Of a stretch of 17,021 nucleotides of DNA, positions 1 through 7,351 are shown in pieces. Source of the stretch: Clostridia bacterium BRH_c25 (lineage in GTDB: Bacteria > Bacillota_A > Clostridia > Lutisporales > Lutisporaceae); the NCBI GenBank assembly GCA_001515955.1, contig LOES01000008.1, forward strand, positions 1-17,021, written 5' to 3'. The notes below the pieces were generated by a model that was not told the DNA's origin, ran no database searches, and saw nothing but the letters and a program-made list of their open reading frames with translations. The translations under genes and the position numbers were made by a program. Every line of letters starts with the position of its first letter. Positions within the stretch are counted from its first letter, which is position 1.

Positions 1-234
1 GGCTAAGCCTATACCCATAAGGAATACCAAGAAATCTAGAGACTAGTGACTAAAAACTCATGTTTTATGTAAGACGCATTCTTAGTATATTGCATATTTT
101 TATTTCAACAAAAAATGTTTAGTGCAAAGTGTATAGTTGCCTGGGAAATAATATATATATTAATTGATGAAAATGACTTTTGAATGTTATGGGATAAATG
201 TGTTAATAATAATTAGGATATAGGAGGTGTTTCT
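1..234. other. Intergenic region upstream of the esterase gene
   Basis: I see no gene, RNA or clear repeat here. The stretch is AT-rich with a run of alternating AT near 151-160. No convincing -35/-10 pair stands out. The only assignable element is the ribosome binding site at 221-229 just before the esterase start. In many Clostridia the preceding gene would be secG, but nothing of it can be recognised in this window. Confidence 0.5.
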
Positions 235-1041
235 TTGAACAATATGAATTGTGAATATGCAAAAGAATTCTACTACAAAGGCAACAATACAGGTGTATTG
301 CTCATTCACGGATTCACAGGAACTCCCTCCGAAGTGCGCATTCTTGGAGAATTCCTCAGGGATAAAGGATATACGGTAAGAGGAATTCTTCTGAAGGGAC
401 ATGGTACAACACCGGAGGATATGAAGAAATACAATTACAGGGATTGGATACGCGGGACTGTAGAAGGTTACAAATCACTGAAGCAGGAGTGTGATGAGGT
501 GTTTGCCGTGGGGCTTTCCATGGGAGGGCTTTTGTCCTTGTACCTGGCAAGAAATTATGATATAAGAGGTGCAGCAACCCTTTCGGCGCCTATAAGGCTG
601 CATGGCAAATCAGCTGCTCTGGCTTTCATTGAAAGAAATCTTAGAACATACATACTAAGAAACCCAGAGAAAAAGGATATTAATATCATAAGCTATGACA
701 GGTCCTCAATAAAAAGCATACGCAACCTGTTCAAGCTAATAAGGTATGTCAAGGTAAATCTTAAGTATATAGAAAAGCCTGTGCTTATTGTACAGTCTTA
801 TGGTGACAGGACAGTGAGCCCTTTAAGTGCGAATATAATATACAATAGCATAGGCTCCAGGGACAAGAGTATAATCTATCTGCATAACAGCGGGCATGTA
901 GTAACCTGTGACAATGAAAAGGAACAGGTATTTGAGGAAGTATACAGTTTTATAAATGCTAAATCAATATTCAAGAGAGAAAAGGATAAAAATATTGAAC
1001 GCACAATAGCATTCCCCTTGGGCAAGGTGCGAATTCAATAA
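235..1041 (+). CDS. Alpha/beta-hydrolase carboxylesterase (Est30-like)
   Basis: This is a cytoplasmic serine carboxylesterase of the Est30/monoglyceride-lipase-like alpha/beta-hydrolase fold, expected to hydrolyse short-chain esters; the natural substrate is unknown. The oxyanion-region motif HGFTGTP lies at residues 25-31, the nucleophile elbow GLSMG at 93-97 (Ser95), the acid is probably Asp191 (GDRTVSP) and the base His221 (SGHVVTCD). The TTG at 235 is chosen as start because AGGAGGTG at 222-229 sits 5 nt upstream; an in-frame ATG at 244 is less well spaced. At 268 aa it is slightly long for the family (about 245-250 aa). The last ~15 residues (254-268) are encoded by a dispersed repeat also found at 15411-15519, so the natural C-terminus was probably replaced or extended by that repeat. 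The position upstream of rnr-smpB-ssrA is a common Bacillota arrangement. Confidence 0.9.
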   Translation: MNNMNCEYAKEFYYKGNNTGVLLIHGFTGTPSEVRILGEFLRDKGYTVRGILLKGHGTTPEDMKKYNYRDWIRGTVEGYKSLKQECDEVFAVGLSMGGLLSLYLARNYDIRGAATLSAPIRLHGKSAALAFIERNLRTYILRNPEKKDINIISYDRSSIKSIRNLFKLIRYVKVNLKYIEKPVLIVQSYGDRTVSPLSANIIYNSIGSRDKSIIYLHNSGHVVTCDNEKEQVFEEVYSFINAKSIFKREKDKNIERTIAFPLGKVRIQ

Positions 1042-1100
1042 CAACCAATGAAACATTTACGCGAAATTAGAATAAAAATAAAAATGTATTTCGCGAAATA
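994..1100. repeat. Dispersed two-hairpin repeat, copy A (est-rnr)
   Basis: Two consecutive inverted repeats. Hairpin 1 pairs ATTGAACGCAC (994-1004) with GTGCGAATTCAAT (1027-1039), with a 2-nt bulge. Hairpin 2 pairs CGCGAAAT (1060-1067) with ATTTCGCG (1088-1095), and its right arm is itself part of the palindrome ATTTCGCGAAAT. The same arrangement with similar sequence and spacing occurs at 15411-15519. The stem of hairpin 1 differs between copies by a compensatory change (CGCAC/GTGCG here, CGCGC/GCGCG there). The first ~48 nt are translated as the end of the esterase. Function is unknown: a MITE-like element, or a transcript-processing or termination element. Confidence 0.75.
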
Positions 1101-1120
1101 TTTAGAAAAGAGGTGCAGCG

Positions 1121-3280
1121 ATGTTGGATAGTCAAGAAAAAGAAATAAACGTTGAGATGAAGAATAAACTGTTATCCTTCATGAAGGAGGATGCATACAA
1201 GCCGTTATCGTATAATGAGCTGGTTCAGGAATTTCAAAGAGATTTTCAACAGGTGTCGGAATTCGAAGAAGTCTTGAATTCACTTCTTGAGGATGGAAGT
1301 ATAATAATTACTCGGAAAAACAAATATGGCGTGACAGAGAAAATGAATCTGGTGCCAGGGCGTATACAAGGGAATAAAAAGGGCTTCGGGTTTCTGATAC
1401 CTGACAATAAGGAGATATGTGATCTTTTTATACCTGCAGAAAACCTCAATGGCGCAATGCACAATGATAGAGTAATTGTAAGGCTTACTGCCGGTGAATT
1501 AGGTACAAAGAAGAGTGAGGGTGAGGTAATAAAGATACTGAAGCGGTCAAACGAAAGAGTGGTAGGGACTTTCGAGAATGGCAAGGGCTTCGGCTTTGTA
1601 GTGCCTGATGATCCAAGAATATATCAGGACATTTTTGTTTCCAAGGCTGACTTCAATAGCGCAAAGGATGGACATAAGGTAGTTGTTGAGATTACTAAAT
1701 GGCCGGAAGGCAGGCGGAATCCGGAGGGGATAGTTGTTGAAGTCTTGGGGCATAAGGACGACATAGGCACCGACATTATCTCAATTATTAGAGGCCATAA
1801 TCTGCCAGAGGAGTTTCCCTCCGAAGTGGAGGAGCAAGCCGGGAAAATACCGGAACGGGTTGCTGAAGCAGATATTGAAAAAAGAAGAGATCTGAGGGGT
1901 AAAGTTATTGTAACCATCGACGGGGATGATGCAAAGGACCTGGATGATGCTGTATCCTTGGAGATGCTGCCAAACGGAAACTTCCTGCTAGGGGTGCATA
2001 TTGCCGATGTAACCCAATATGTTTTTGAAAACTCATATCTGGATAAAGAAGCACTAAAGAGAGGTACAAGTGTATATCTGGTTGACAGAGTAGTACCAAT
2101 GCTGCCAAGAAGACTTTCCAATGGCATCTGCAGCTTGAACCCTCAAATAGAAAGACTGACCTTGAGCTGTGATATGGAAATAGATAAAAGGGGCAAGGTA
2201 AAGAGATATGAAATATATGAAAGCGTCATAAAGACAAAGGAAAGAATGAGCTACAAGAATGTGAACAAGATACTTACCGATAATGATTCCGAAGTAATAG
2301 AAAGATATAGTGATCTTGTAGATACCTTTAAGCAAATGGAAGAGCTCATGAAAATACTGAGCAAAAGGAGGCGTACCAGGGGAAGTATTGATTTTGAATT
2401 TGAGGAAGCCAAAATCATACTGGATGAGAAGGGCAAGCCTATAGATATAAGGCCCTACGAGAGGGGAGTATCTGAGCGGATAATTGAAGAATTTATGCTT
2501 GTTTGTAATGAAACAATTGCAGAGGATATGTATTGGAAGGAATTACCTTTTGTTTACAGGGTGCATGAAGACCCAAATGCAGAAAAGCTTCAAGCCTTTA
2601 ACGAGTTTATATTCAATTTTGGATACCATCTGAAGGGACTTGCGGAGATTCACCCGAAAGCACTGCAGCAGCTCACTGATCAGATTAAGGGAACGAAAGA
2701 AGAGCGGATAATAAATACACTGATGCTACGCTCGTTAAAAAAGGCAAGGTATACTTCAACCAGTATGGGGCACTTTGGACTTGCCGCGAAGTATTATTGC
2801 CACTTCACTTCTCCTATAAGAAGATACCCGGACCTTATGATACACAGGATTATAAAAGAGGATATTCACGGGAAGCTCACTGAAAAGAGAGTGAAGCATC
2901 TGCAGTCGATAATTGAGGGTATTGCTGAGCAGTCCTCCATCAGGGAGCGGGCTGCAGACGAGGCTGAAAGAGCAGTTGAAGACCTTAAGAAAGCAGAGTA
3001 TATGAAGGATAGGATTGGAGAGGAGTATGACGGAATAATCTCCAATGTCACTTCTTTTGGAATGTTTGTTGAACTGGAAAACACCATTGAAGGATTGGTT
3101 CATATGAGCAATATGGAGGATGACTACTATCAATATGATGAGGTGCATCATACACTTATCGGTGAAAGGAAGAGAAAGACCTTCAGGATAGGTGACAATG
3201 TGCGGATAAGGGTTCTGAGCTCTGATATTGCAAACAGAACTATAGATTTTGTGCTGCTTGATTCAAAAAGCGATAATTAG
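1121..3280 (+). CDS. rnr: Ribonuclease R
   Basis: RNase R is a processive, Mg2+-dependent 3'-5' exoribonuclease that degrades structured RNA. It also removes the defective mRNA released by trans-translation, which fits smpB and ssrA being next door. Domains in order: an N-terminal winged-helix region (about residues 10-75), two cold-shock/OB domains (about 80-140 and 148-210, with GNKKGFGFLIPD and NGKGFGFVVPDD), the RNB catalytic domain (about 256-590) with the acidic metal-binding signature DGDDAKDLDDA at 268-278, and an S1 domain (about 635-715, containing VTSFGMFVELENTIEGLVH). It ends soon after S1, without the long Lys-rich tail of the E. coli enzyme. Length 719 aa is normal for Firmicutes. 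Start ATG 1121 follows AAGAGGTG at 1108-1115. The repeat at 994-1100 ends just before this ribosome binding site and may influence expression. Confidence 0.97.
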   Translation: MLDSQEKEINVEMKNKLLSFMKEDAYKPLSYNELVQEFQRDFQQVSEFEEVLNSLLEDGSIIITRKNKYGVTEKMNLVPGRIQGNKKGFGFLIPDNKEICDLFIPAENLNGAMHNDRVIVRLTAGELGTKKSEGEVIKILKRSNERVVGTFENGKGFGFVVPDDPRIYQDIFVSKADFNSAKDGHKVVVEITKWPEGRRNPEGIVVEVLGHKDDIGTDIISIIRGHNLPEEFPSEVEEQAGKIPERVAEADIEKRRDLRGKVIVTIDGDDAKDLDDAVSLEMLPNGNFLLGVHIADVTQYVFENSYLDKEALKRGTSVYLVDRVVPMLPRRLSNGICSLNPQIERLTLSCDMEIDKRGKVKRYEIYESVIKTKERMSYKNVNKILTDNDSEVIERYSDLVDTFKQMEELMKILSKRRRTRGSIDFEFEEAKIILDEKGKPIDIRPYERGVSERIIEEFMLVCNETIAEDMYWKELPFVYRVHEDPNAEKLQAFNEFIFNFGYHLKGLAEIHPKALQQLTDQIKGTKEERIINTLMLRSLKKARYTSTSMGHFGLAAKYYCHFTSPIRRYPDLMIHRIIKEDIHGKLTEKRVKHLQSIIEGIAEQSSIRERAADEAERAVEDLKKAEYMKDRIGEEYDGIISNVTSFGMFVELENTIEGLVHMSNMEDDYYQYDEVHHTLIGERKRKTFRIGDNVRIRVLSSDIANRTIDFVLLDSKSDN

Positions 3281-3332
3281 ATTCCATCTATTCTCATTGA
3301 TATTACAGTTGTATTTCATTATACTATATAAG

Positions 3333-3360
3333 TTGACACTAGTATGAAGGATGATATAAT
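3333..3360 (+). promoter_or_regulatory. SigmaA-type promoter for smpB (-ssrA)
   Basis: A perfect -35 box TTGACA (3333-3338) and a perfect -10 box TATAAT (3355-3360) are separated by 16 bp. It lies between rnr and smpB, about 85 nt upstream of the smpB start, with the likely transcription start near 3367. No terminator is evident after rnr, so read-through may add to expression. Confidence 0.8.
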
Positions 3361-3376
3361 ATATATACACGTTCAT

Positions 3377-3412
3377 TTCCGGCTGGAAGATTTATCATAT
3401 TATAAGCCGGAA
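3377..3412 (+). promoter_or_regulatory. Hairpin in the smpB 5' leader
   Basis: TTCCGGCT (3377-3384) is the exact reverse complement of AGCCGGAA (3405-3412), giving an 8-bp GC-rich stem with a 20-nt AT-rich loop inside the leader expected from the promoter at 3333-3360. No U-tract follows, so it is not an intrinsic terminator. It could stabilise the 5' end or affect smpB translation; this is inference. Confidence 0.45.
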
Positions 3413-3444
3413 TACTGTAGAATATATTGCAGAGTAGGGATAGC

Positions 3445-3909
3445 ATGGCTAACAGCAGCTTAAAGACAATTGCACAAAACAAAAAAGCAAGACACGAGTA
3501 CTTCATTGAAGATTCCTTTGAAGCCGGCATTGAGCTTTCAGGCACAGAGGTCAAGTCCATCAGGAAGGGCAGTGTCAACCTTAAGGACAGCTATGCTGCA
3601 GTGGACAAAGGTCAGGTTTATGTTTACAACATGCATATCAGCCCATATGAGCAGGGCAATATATTCAACAAGGACCCTATGAGGACCAGAAGACTTCTCT
3701 TGCACAAATACGAGATAAACAAACTCATAGGCTATGTACAGCAAAAAGGCTACACTCTTATACCACTTTCAATTTATCTGAAAGGCAGTCTTGTCAAGGT
3801 TCAGCTTGCTATAGCAAAAGGCAAAGAGCTTCACGACAAACGCCACGACATCGCAGAACGCGATGCAAAAAGAGAAATGGAAAGGCAGTTTAGAGGGAAA
3901 GAGTATTAA
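3445..3909 (+). CDS. smpB: SsrA-binding protein SmpB
   Basis: SmpB is the small OB-fold protein that binds the tRNA-like domain of tmRNA, brings it to stalled ribosomes and substitutes for the missing anticodon stem. The product (154 aa from ATG 3445) has the family features: N-terminal [20 protein letters not shown], then [22 protein letters not shown], the HISPYEQGN segment, and a basic C-terminal tail rich in Lys/Arg ([19 protein letters not shown]) that inserts into the mRNA channel. An in-frame TTG at 3427 would add six residues, but the ATG at 3445 gives the usual N-terminus and has an AGGGA 4 nt upstream, so I prefer it. It is transcribed from the strong promoter at 3333-3360 and lies 131 nt upstream of ssrA, so the protein and its RNA partner are encoded together. 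Confidence 0.96.
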   Translation: MANSSLKTIAQNKKARHEYFIEDSFEAGIELSGTEVKSIRKGSVNLKDSYAAVDKGQVYVYNMHISPYEQGNIFNKDPMRTRRLLLHKYEINKLIGYVQQKGYTLIPLSIYLKGSLVKVQLAIAKGKELHDKRHDIAERDAKREMERQFRGKEY

Positions 3910-3912
3910 TTA

Positions 3913-4008
3913 GATGCGAGATTCGAGATACTAGATACGAGAGTGTAAGCAAAGGCTTCGAAGTCTGGCTTGTACTGAGTAACGTGCAACTCGAAACGCG
4001 TAACCGAT
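3913..4008. repeat. Two blocks of 7-bp degenerate tandem repeats
   Basis: Block 1 (3913-3940) reads as four heptamers of the form GATnCnA: GATGCGA, GATTCGA, GATACTA, GATACGA. Block 2 (3981-4008) reads as four heptamers starting AAC: AACGTGC, AACTCGA, AACGCGT, AACCGAT. They fill most of the smpB-ssrA spacer, separated by 40 nt. No ORF or clear promoter was found within them. Heptameric intergenic repeats are known in several bacteria, but I do not recognise this family. Confidence 0.65.
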
Positions 4009-4133
4009 CTGATAGGAAAACCCGACAGGCAATTAAATTTGGGGGCGTAATGGTTTCGACGGGGGTAGTTGAGGCCGTGGCAGCGAGCCGTGGTTCCAGA
4101 GGCACGTTAAAAAGCTGGAAAAATAATTTAAAC

Positions 4134-4163
4134 GCTAACGAAAATTACGCGTTAGCAGCCTAA
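4134..4163 (+). other. tmRNA proteolysis-tag reading frame (ANENYALAA)
   Basis: Starting at the likely resume codon GCT (4134-4136), the frame reads ANENYALAA and ends with TAA (4161-4163). With the alanine carried by tmRNA itself, the added tag would be AANENYALAA. The terminal YALAA matches the ClpXP-type degradation signal of tmRNA tags in general. The resume position is inferred by analogy with other tmRNAs. Confidence 0.9.
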
Positions 4164-4370
4164 GGCTGCTCGTTCAACCTTTAGTTCCCGCACTTTAGGA
4201 TTGGGCGTCATTTAGCGGGGTCCGTCACTACCAAAGCTTTGAGGTAACTGACGCATTATGAAGCTACTGAAGCTGTAAGCCTGTCTGTGGGCGTGCAGCA
4301 GAGGGAATGTTAAATCACTGACTGCGCTCGGAGAAGCTGTGACCAAGATGCTTTCGGACAGGGGTTCGAT

Positions 4371-4622
4371 TCAAAAGAGTCGCCTTGCAGTGTGAGCTGC
4401 GAGTGATAATCCGGCTTTATCGGTGAAACCGTAACGTGAAGACGACGGCAATACCGAGGGGTATGTGGAGCAATCCAACAGCCCTGTATCGACTTATAGG
4501 CATCCTAAAGGATGCACTAGGATGGAAGTTACAAACTATAATATGACTTCTATAACACGCCGGAGAACTTCGACAGAAGTTCAAGATATAGTCAGCACCA
4601 TTGGAGACAATGGATAAAGGCG
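4371..4622 (+). ncRNA. Group I intron in the ssrA T-loop
   Basis: A compact self-splicing-type intron of about 252 nt without any ORF. Boundaries follow from three facts. Joining GGGGTTCGAT (to 4370) to TCCCCTCGCC (from 4623) restores the tmRNA T-arm. The 5' exon ends in U and the intron ends in G. An internal guide GUCG (4379-4382) can pair with exon CGAU, forming a P1 with the required U-G pair at the splice site and an 8-nt loop. Core-like conserved stretches include AAGACGACGG, AATACCGAGGGG, CACTAGGATGG and AAGATATAGTC. A second copy at ~6660-6936 is identical over a 59-nt stretch near the 3' end. Group I introns in ssrA are known in some bacteria, so this is a real but rare arrangement. 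No homing endonuclease is present. Confidence 0.88.
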
Positions 4623-4644
4623 TCCCCTCGCCTCCACCAAAAAT
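4623..4644 (+). repeat. Putative attL: tmRNA 3' end, left copy
   Basis: This 22-bp segment (TCCCCTCGCCTCC, then ACCA and an AAAAT tail) is exon 2 of ssrA plus 5 nt. It is repeated exactly at 16420-16441 in the same orientation. tmRNA 3' ends are classic integrase targets, so the pair probably marks the ends of an integrated element. After this point the two copies diverge at once. Confidence 0.6.
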
Positions 4645-4662
4645 AATATAAGTTTACATATA

Positions 4663-4691
4663 AAGCACTACATTCATAGAATGTAGTGCTT
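4663..4691 (+). terminator. Terminator-like hairpin downstream of ssrA
   Basis: AAGCACTACATTC (4663-4675) pairs perfectly with GAATGTAGTGCTT (4679-4691), a 13-bp stem with a 3-nt loop, followed by the T-rich ATGTTTTAT. It is placed to end tmRNA transcription. If the island model is right, this terminator was brought in by the island and replaced the original one. Confidence 0.75.
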
Positions 4692-4921
4692 ATGTTTTAT
4701 AACGACATGATCATGCTGTTTTAAGTGGAGAAGGTCAGGTTGTGAATGGCAGTGAATCTTTTTACCGCTCTTACAGTACTTGACTAAATTAGCAGTCTAT
4801 ACTAAAATAAAGTGATATGACACTAAAATACAAAATTTGCATATTATACATAAATTATCAAAATAGTAGTCTCATTAGCTTAGAAGCACTGGAGAATAAA
4901 ACAGCATAGGAGGGTTTTTAC

Positions 4922-6661
4922 ATGAAACTTTCGAACAATTTCAAAATACGCACAAAGTTGGTATCAGGTTTTTTAACTGTAGCATTAATTGTGGCAATAG
5001 TAGGGCTTATAGGATATAATGCGACATATAAAATGTACAAGGTTCAGGATGAATTCGCCGAAAGAAGGCTTCCTAGTGTACAAGCACTGCTTATTATATC
5101 AGAAGCACAAACTTCAATTGATGATTCAGTGAATCTTATTTTACTGAATGCAATTAATGGAATAGATTATAAGTCACAATTAAAGAATATTGATGATGCG
5201 CTTAAGAAAGCGGAAAGTGAATGGGAAACATATACTGCGATGCCGGCAACAACAGAGGAAGAAGAAATGCAGGAATATTTCATGCCATTTTGGAATGTGT
5301 GGAAAACGAATATTAATAATTTTGTTGAACTTGCTAATCAATACAACACTTCCCAGACGGAAGATATAAAAAATATGATGATTATCAAAAAAATGAGTGC
5401 AAACGATAAATACTATGCCAATTCTAAAGCACAGCTTGAAAAACTTGTTCAGTTGAATGTAGAGTATACTAATGCAGCAAGGGTAGATGCAGGAGTAATA
5501 TACGACAGCATATCAAAATTACTTATACTAACGGTTTCACTCGGTTTCCTGTTAGCTGCCTTACTAGGTTTATTCCTGAGTTCAACTATAAGCAAACCTA
5601 TTATTGTATCAGCATCGATTACCGGCGAAATTGCGAAAGGCAATCTGTCAGTCCCCATCAAAACGGAGCAGGGTACAAGGGAAATCGGGCAAATGTTTAT
5701 GAGTTTAAGCCAGATGGTGGAAGGATTAAAGGAGCTGGTTACAAAAATCAGTATGACCTCACAGAGTTTGACATCTTCAAGTCAACAGTTGGCAACTGCT
5801 TCAGAAGGAGCATCTTCAATAAGCACAGATATTGCAACTACCATTAACCAGCTAGCAGAGGGCACTGCTGATCAGGCACAGGAAATGCAGAATGTCAGTA
5901 ATAACATAAACCGTACAAGCAGTGATATTGAGAACATGTCGATTAATGCAGCCAGAGCCGTCGAAGGTAGTAAAAGAGTTTTTGATATATCAAATAATGG
6001 TCTTATAGTATCGGAAAACGCAGTAATTAAAATAAAAGCGATTCAAAAAACTTCCTTAGAAACATCTAAAGTTATAAATTCGCTTGGAGAAGAATCAAAA
6101 AAAATCAATGAGATAGTAGATGTTATAAAGGCAATATCGGAACAGACAAATCTATTGGCATTAAATGCAGCTATAGAAGCAGCACGAGCAGGTGAATATG
6201 GAAAAGGCTTTGCCGTGGTTGCTGATGAAGTCAGGAAGCTTGCTGAACAAAGCAGTACTTCCGCACAACAAATTACGGAGCTTATCGCAAAGATTCATCA
6301 AGAAATTGAAAGAGCGGTAACAAACATGACAACCGGTACTAAAGAGGTTGACGAGGGTGTTGTAATAGTAAGTGAAGCCGGAGATTCATTCAGAACAATA
6401 GTCGGTGAAATAGAGAATATTGTTTTACAAATTGAAAATGTCAACGAATCAATACAATCAGTTGCAATAAGCAGTGACGACATTGCGAAATCCATAAGCA
6501 GTGCGGCTGCAATAACTGAGGAAGCAGCCGCATCCACAGAAGAAATATCAGCATCTTCCGAGGAGCAGGTAGCTGCTATTCTGGAAGTTGCATCATCCTC
6601 ACAAGAGTTAGCAAAAATGGCAGAAGAGCTTAATTCTGTTGTAAGCAGATTTAAATTATAA
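4922..6661 (+). CDS. Methyl-accepting chemotaxis protein (4HB_MCP-HAMP-MA type)
   Basis: A transmembrane chemoreceptor that signals through CheW/CheA to the flagellar motor. The 579-aa product has TM1 at about residues 13-33, an extracellular region of about 155 residues that looks helical (four-helix-bundle type sensor), TM2 at about 199-221, a HAMP domain (about 222-275) and a cytoplasmic signalling coiled coil. The highly conserved hairpin tip [19 protein letters not shown] is at 407-425, followed by [17 protein letters not shown]. It ends SVVSRFKL, without a CheR-tethering NWETF-type pentapeptide. Start ATG 4922 follows AGGAGGG at 4908-4914. The ligand cannot be read from sequence; the nearby TRAP transporter suggests a small solute. 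A group I intron begins at or immediately after the stop codon, and splicing at the best predicted site would replace TAA by an 18-residue extension. Confidence 0.95.
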   Translation: MKLSNNFKIRTKLVSGFLTVALIVAIVGLIGYNATYKMYKVQDEFAERRLPSVQALLIISEAQTSIDDSVNLILLNAINGIDYKSQLKNIDDALKKAESEWETYTAMPATTEEEEMQEYFMPFWNVWKTNINNFVELANQYNTSQTEDIKNMMIIKKMSANDKYYANSKAQLEKLVQLNVEYTNAARVDAGVIYDSISKLLILTVSLGFLLAALLGLFLSSTISKPIIVSASITGEIAKGNLSVPIKTEQGTREIGQMFMSLSQMVEGLKELVTKISMTSQSLTSSSQQLATASEGASSISTDIATTINQLAEGTADQAQEMQNVSNNINRTSSDIENMSINAARAVEGSKRVFDISNNGLIVSENAVIKIKAIQKTSLETSKVINSLGEESKKINEIVDVIKAISEQTNLLALNAAIEAARAGEYGKGFAVVADEVRKLAEQSSTSAQQITELIAKIHQEIERAVTNMTTGTKEVDEGVVIVSEAGDSFRTIVGEIENIVLQIENVNESIQSVAISSDDIAKSISSAAAITEEAAASTEEISASSEEQVAAILEVASSSQELAKMAEELNSVVSRFKL

Positions 6662-6936
6662 GTAGGTATAAGTAAGTAATAGGAGTGGTTGCTGCCTTTC
6701 AATGTGAACTACAGGTGACAAAAACTTTATCGGTGAAACTGTAACGTAAAGACGACGGGAATACCGAGGGGTATGTGAAGTAATTCAACAGCCCTATATC
6801 GGCTAATAGGCATCCTATAGGGATGTACTAGGATGGAAGAAGTCACAAACGATACTAGGACTTCTATAATACGCCGGAGAACTTCGACAGAAGTTCAAGA
6901 TATAGTCAGCACCATTGGAGACAATGGATGCAGGTG
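6660..6936 (+). ncRNA. Second group I intron, at the 3' end of the MCP gene
   Basis: From about 6705 to 6930 this is closely similar to the ssrA intron; a 59-nt stretch ending GGAGACAATGGAT is identical. Differences keep pairing: CGGT/ACCG becomes CGGT/ACTG (G-U), and the GAAGT/ACTTC stem gains a C-G pair (GAAGTC/GACTTC). This points to a functional ribozyme rather than a decayed copy. The 3' splice site is placed after G6936 by alignment (GGCG| in ssrA, GGTG| here). The aligned internal guide GUGGUU (6685-6690) pairs with AAUUAU (6654-6659), putting the 5' splice site after T6659, the first base of the MCP TAA stop. The P1 loop would be 25 nt, against 8 nt in ssrA, so the 5' boundary is less certain than the core. 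No ORF lies inside. Confidence 0.8.
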
Positions 6937-7090
6937 ACGATGTATGTAAAAGAGTCTTGTATAAAGTACTTTACAAAGAAAAAAAGATATGATAATATTT
7001 AATTATATAGTATAGTAAACATAAATTACTTACTACTTTGAGCAGAGGAATAATAAAAAATAAAATAGTAATGACAGGAGAATTGGAGTG

Positions 7091-7143
7091 TCAACAATAA
7101 ATAACACGATAATAACAAAGTGTTGTTTAATTGTTGATTTTTT
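7091..7143 (+). terminator. Rho-independent terminator after MCP/intron
   Basis: TCAACAAT and ATAACAC on the left arm (7091-7107) pair with GTGTTGT and ATTGTTGA on the right arm (7120-7137), about 17 bp with one bulge and a G-U pair, followed by six T's (7138-7143). It would end the MCP-intron transcript and separates it from the TRAP operon. Confidence 0.8.
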
Positions 7144-7298
7144 ATGCCCTTTTTAGGGTAATAAAAAGTAAACAATGATAAAGGTGGGGGATGAAGCAGC
7201 TTAAAGGGATCTATCAGGCTGTACAAAGTCTTGGTGAAAAAGTTTTTTAAATGGACACTATCAATAATCAGACTGGATAGATAAGTGAAAAGTCAGGT

Positions 7299-7304
7299 TA
7301 TAAT
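7299..7304 (+). promoter_or_regulatory. Candidate -10 box for the TRAP operon
   Basis: A perfect TATAAT lies 47 nt upstream of the dctP ATG and downstream of the terminator at 7091-7143, the place where a promoter is needed. No good -35 box is present at 16-18 bp spacing, so the promoter may depend on an activator. Tentative. Confidence 0.35.
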
Positions 7305-7351
7305 ATGTTAGTGGATATTTAGAATATAGTAAAAAATAAGGGGGAATTTTA

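Larger units (their letters stand above)
4041..4639 (+). ncRNA. ssrA: tmRNA (10Sa RNA), gene interrupted by a group I intron
   Basis: tmRNA rescues stalled ribosomes by acting first as alanyl-tRNA and then as a short mRNA. The 5' end GGGGGCGTAATGGTTTCGAC at 4041 pairs with the 3' acceptor strand CGCCTCC (ending at 4635), followed by discriminator A and an encoded CCA (4637-4639). A tag reading frame lies at 4134-4163. The T-arm (stem AGGGG/CCCCT, loop TTCGATT) is split after T4370 by an intron, 4371-4622. Removing it leaves a mature RNA of about 347 nt, a normal size, and restores a perfect 5+7+5 T-arm. SmpB recognises the tRNA-like domain, so splicing must come before charging and function. 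The 3' end also appears to be the integration site of an ~11.8-kb island. Ends are judged from pairing, not from experiment. Confidence 0.95.
6937..7351 (+). other. Spacer between the intron and dctP
   Basis: I see no convincing gene here. The stretch holds the putative 3' exon of the second intron (open as far as TGA 6990-6992), a strong terminator (7091-7143) and then an AT-rich dctP leader with a -10-like box at 7299-7304. No riboswitch is recognised. The SD-like AGGAG at 7076-7080 is not followed by a usable ORF. Confidence 0.55.

Noticed and set aside
1624..2127. A 167-aa reverse-strand ORF inside rnr.
   Set aside because: It is fully antisense to the conserved RNase R coding region, with Ser/Leu-rich shadow composition and no supporting signals.
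4779..4805. A possible promoter for the MCP gene (TTGACT ... TATACT).
   Set aside because: The boxes are only 12 bp apart, too close for a sigmaA promoter, and no clear sigma-28 motif was found.
6660..6936. A c-di-GMP riboswitch fused to the second group I intron, as in the known Clostridioides difficile allosteric ribozyme.
   Set aside because: There is no room for an aptamer between the MCP stop and the intron core, and no riboswitch-like conserved motif is seen.
7026..7226. A 66-aa reverse-strand ORF after the second intron.
   Set aside because: It is low-complexity, crosses the strong terminator at 7091-7143, has no ribosome binding site and resembles no known family.
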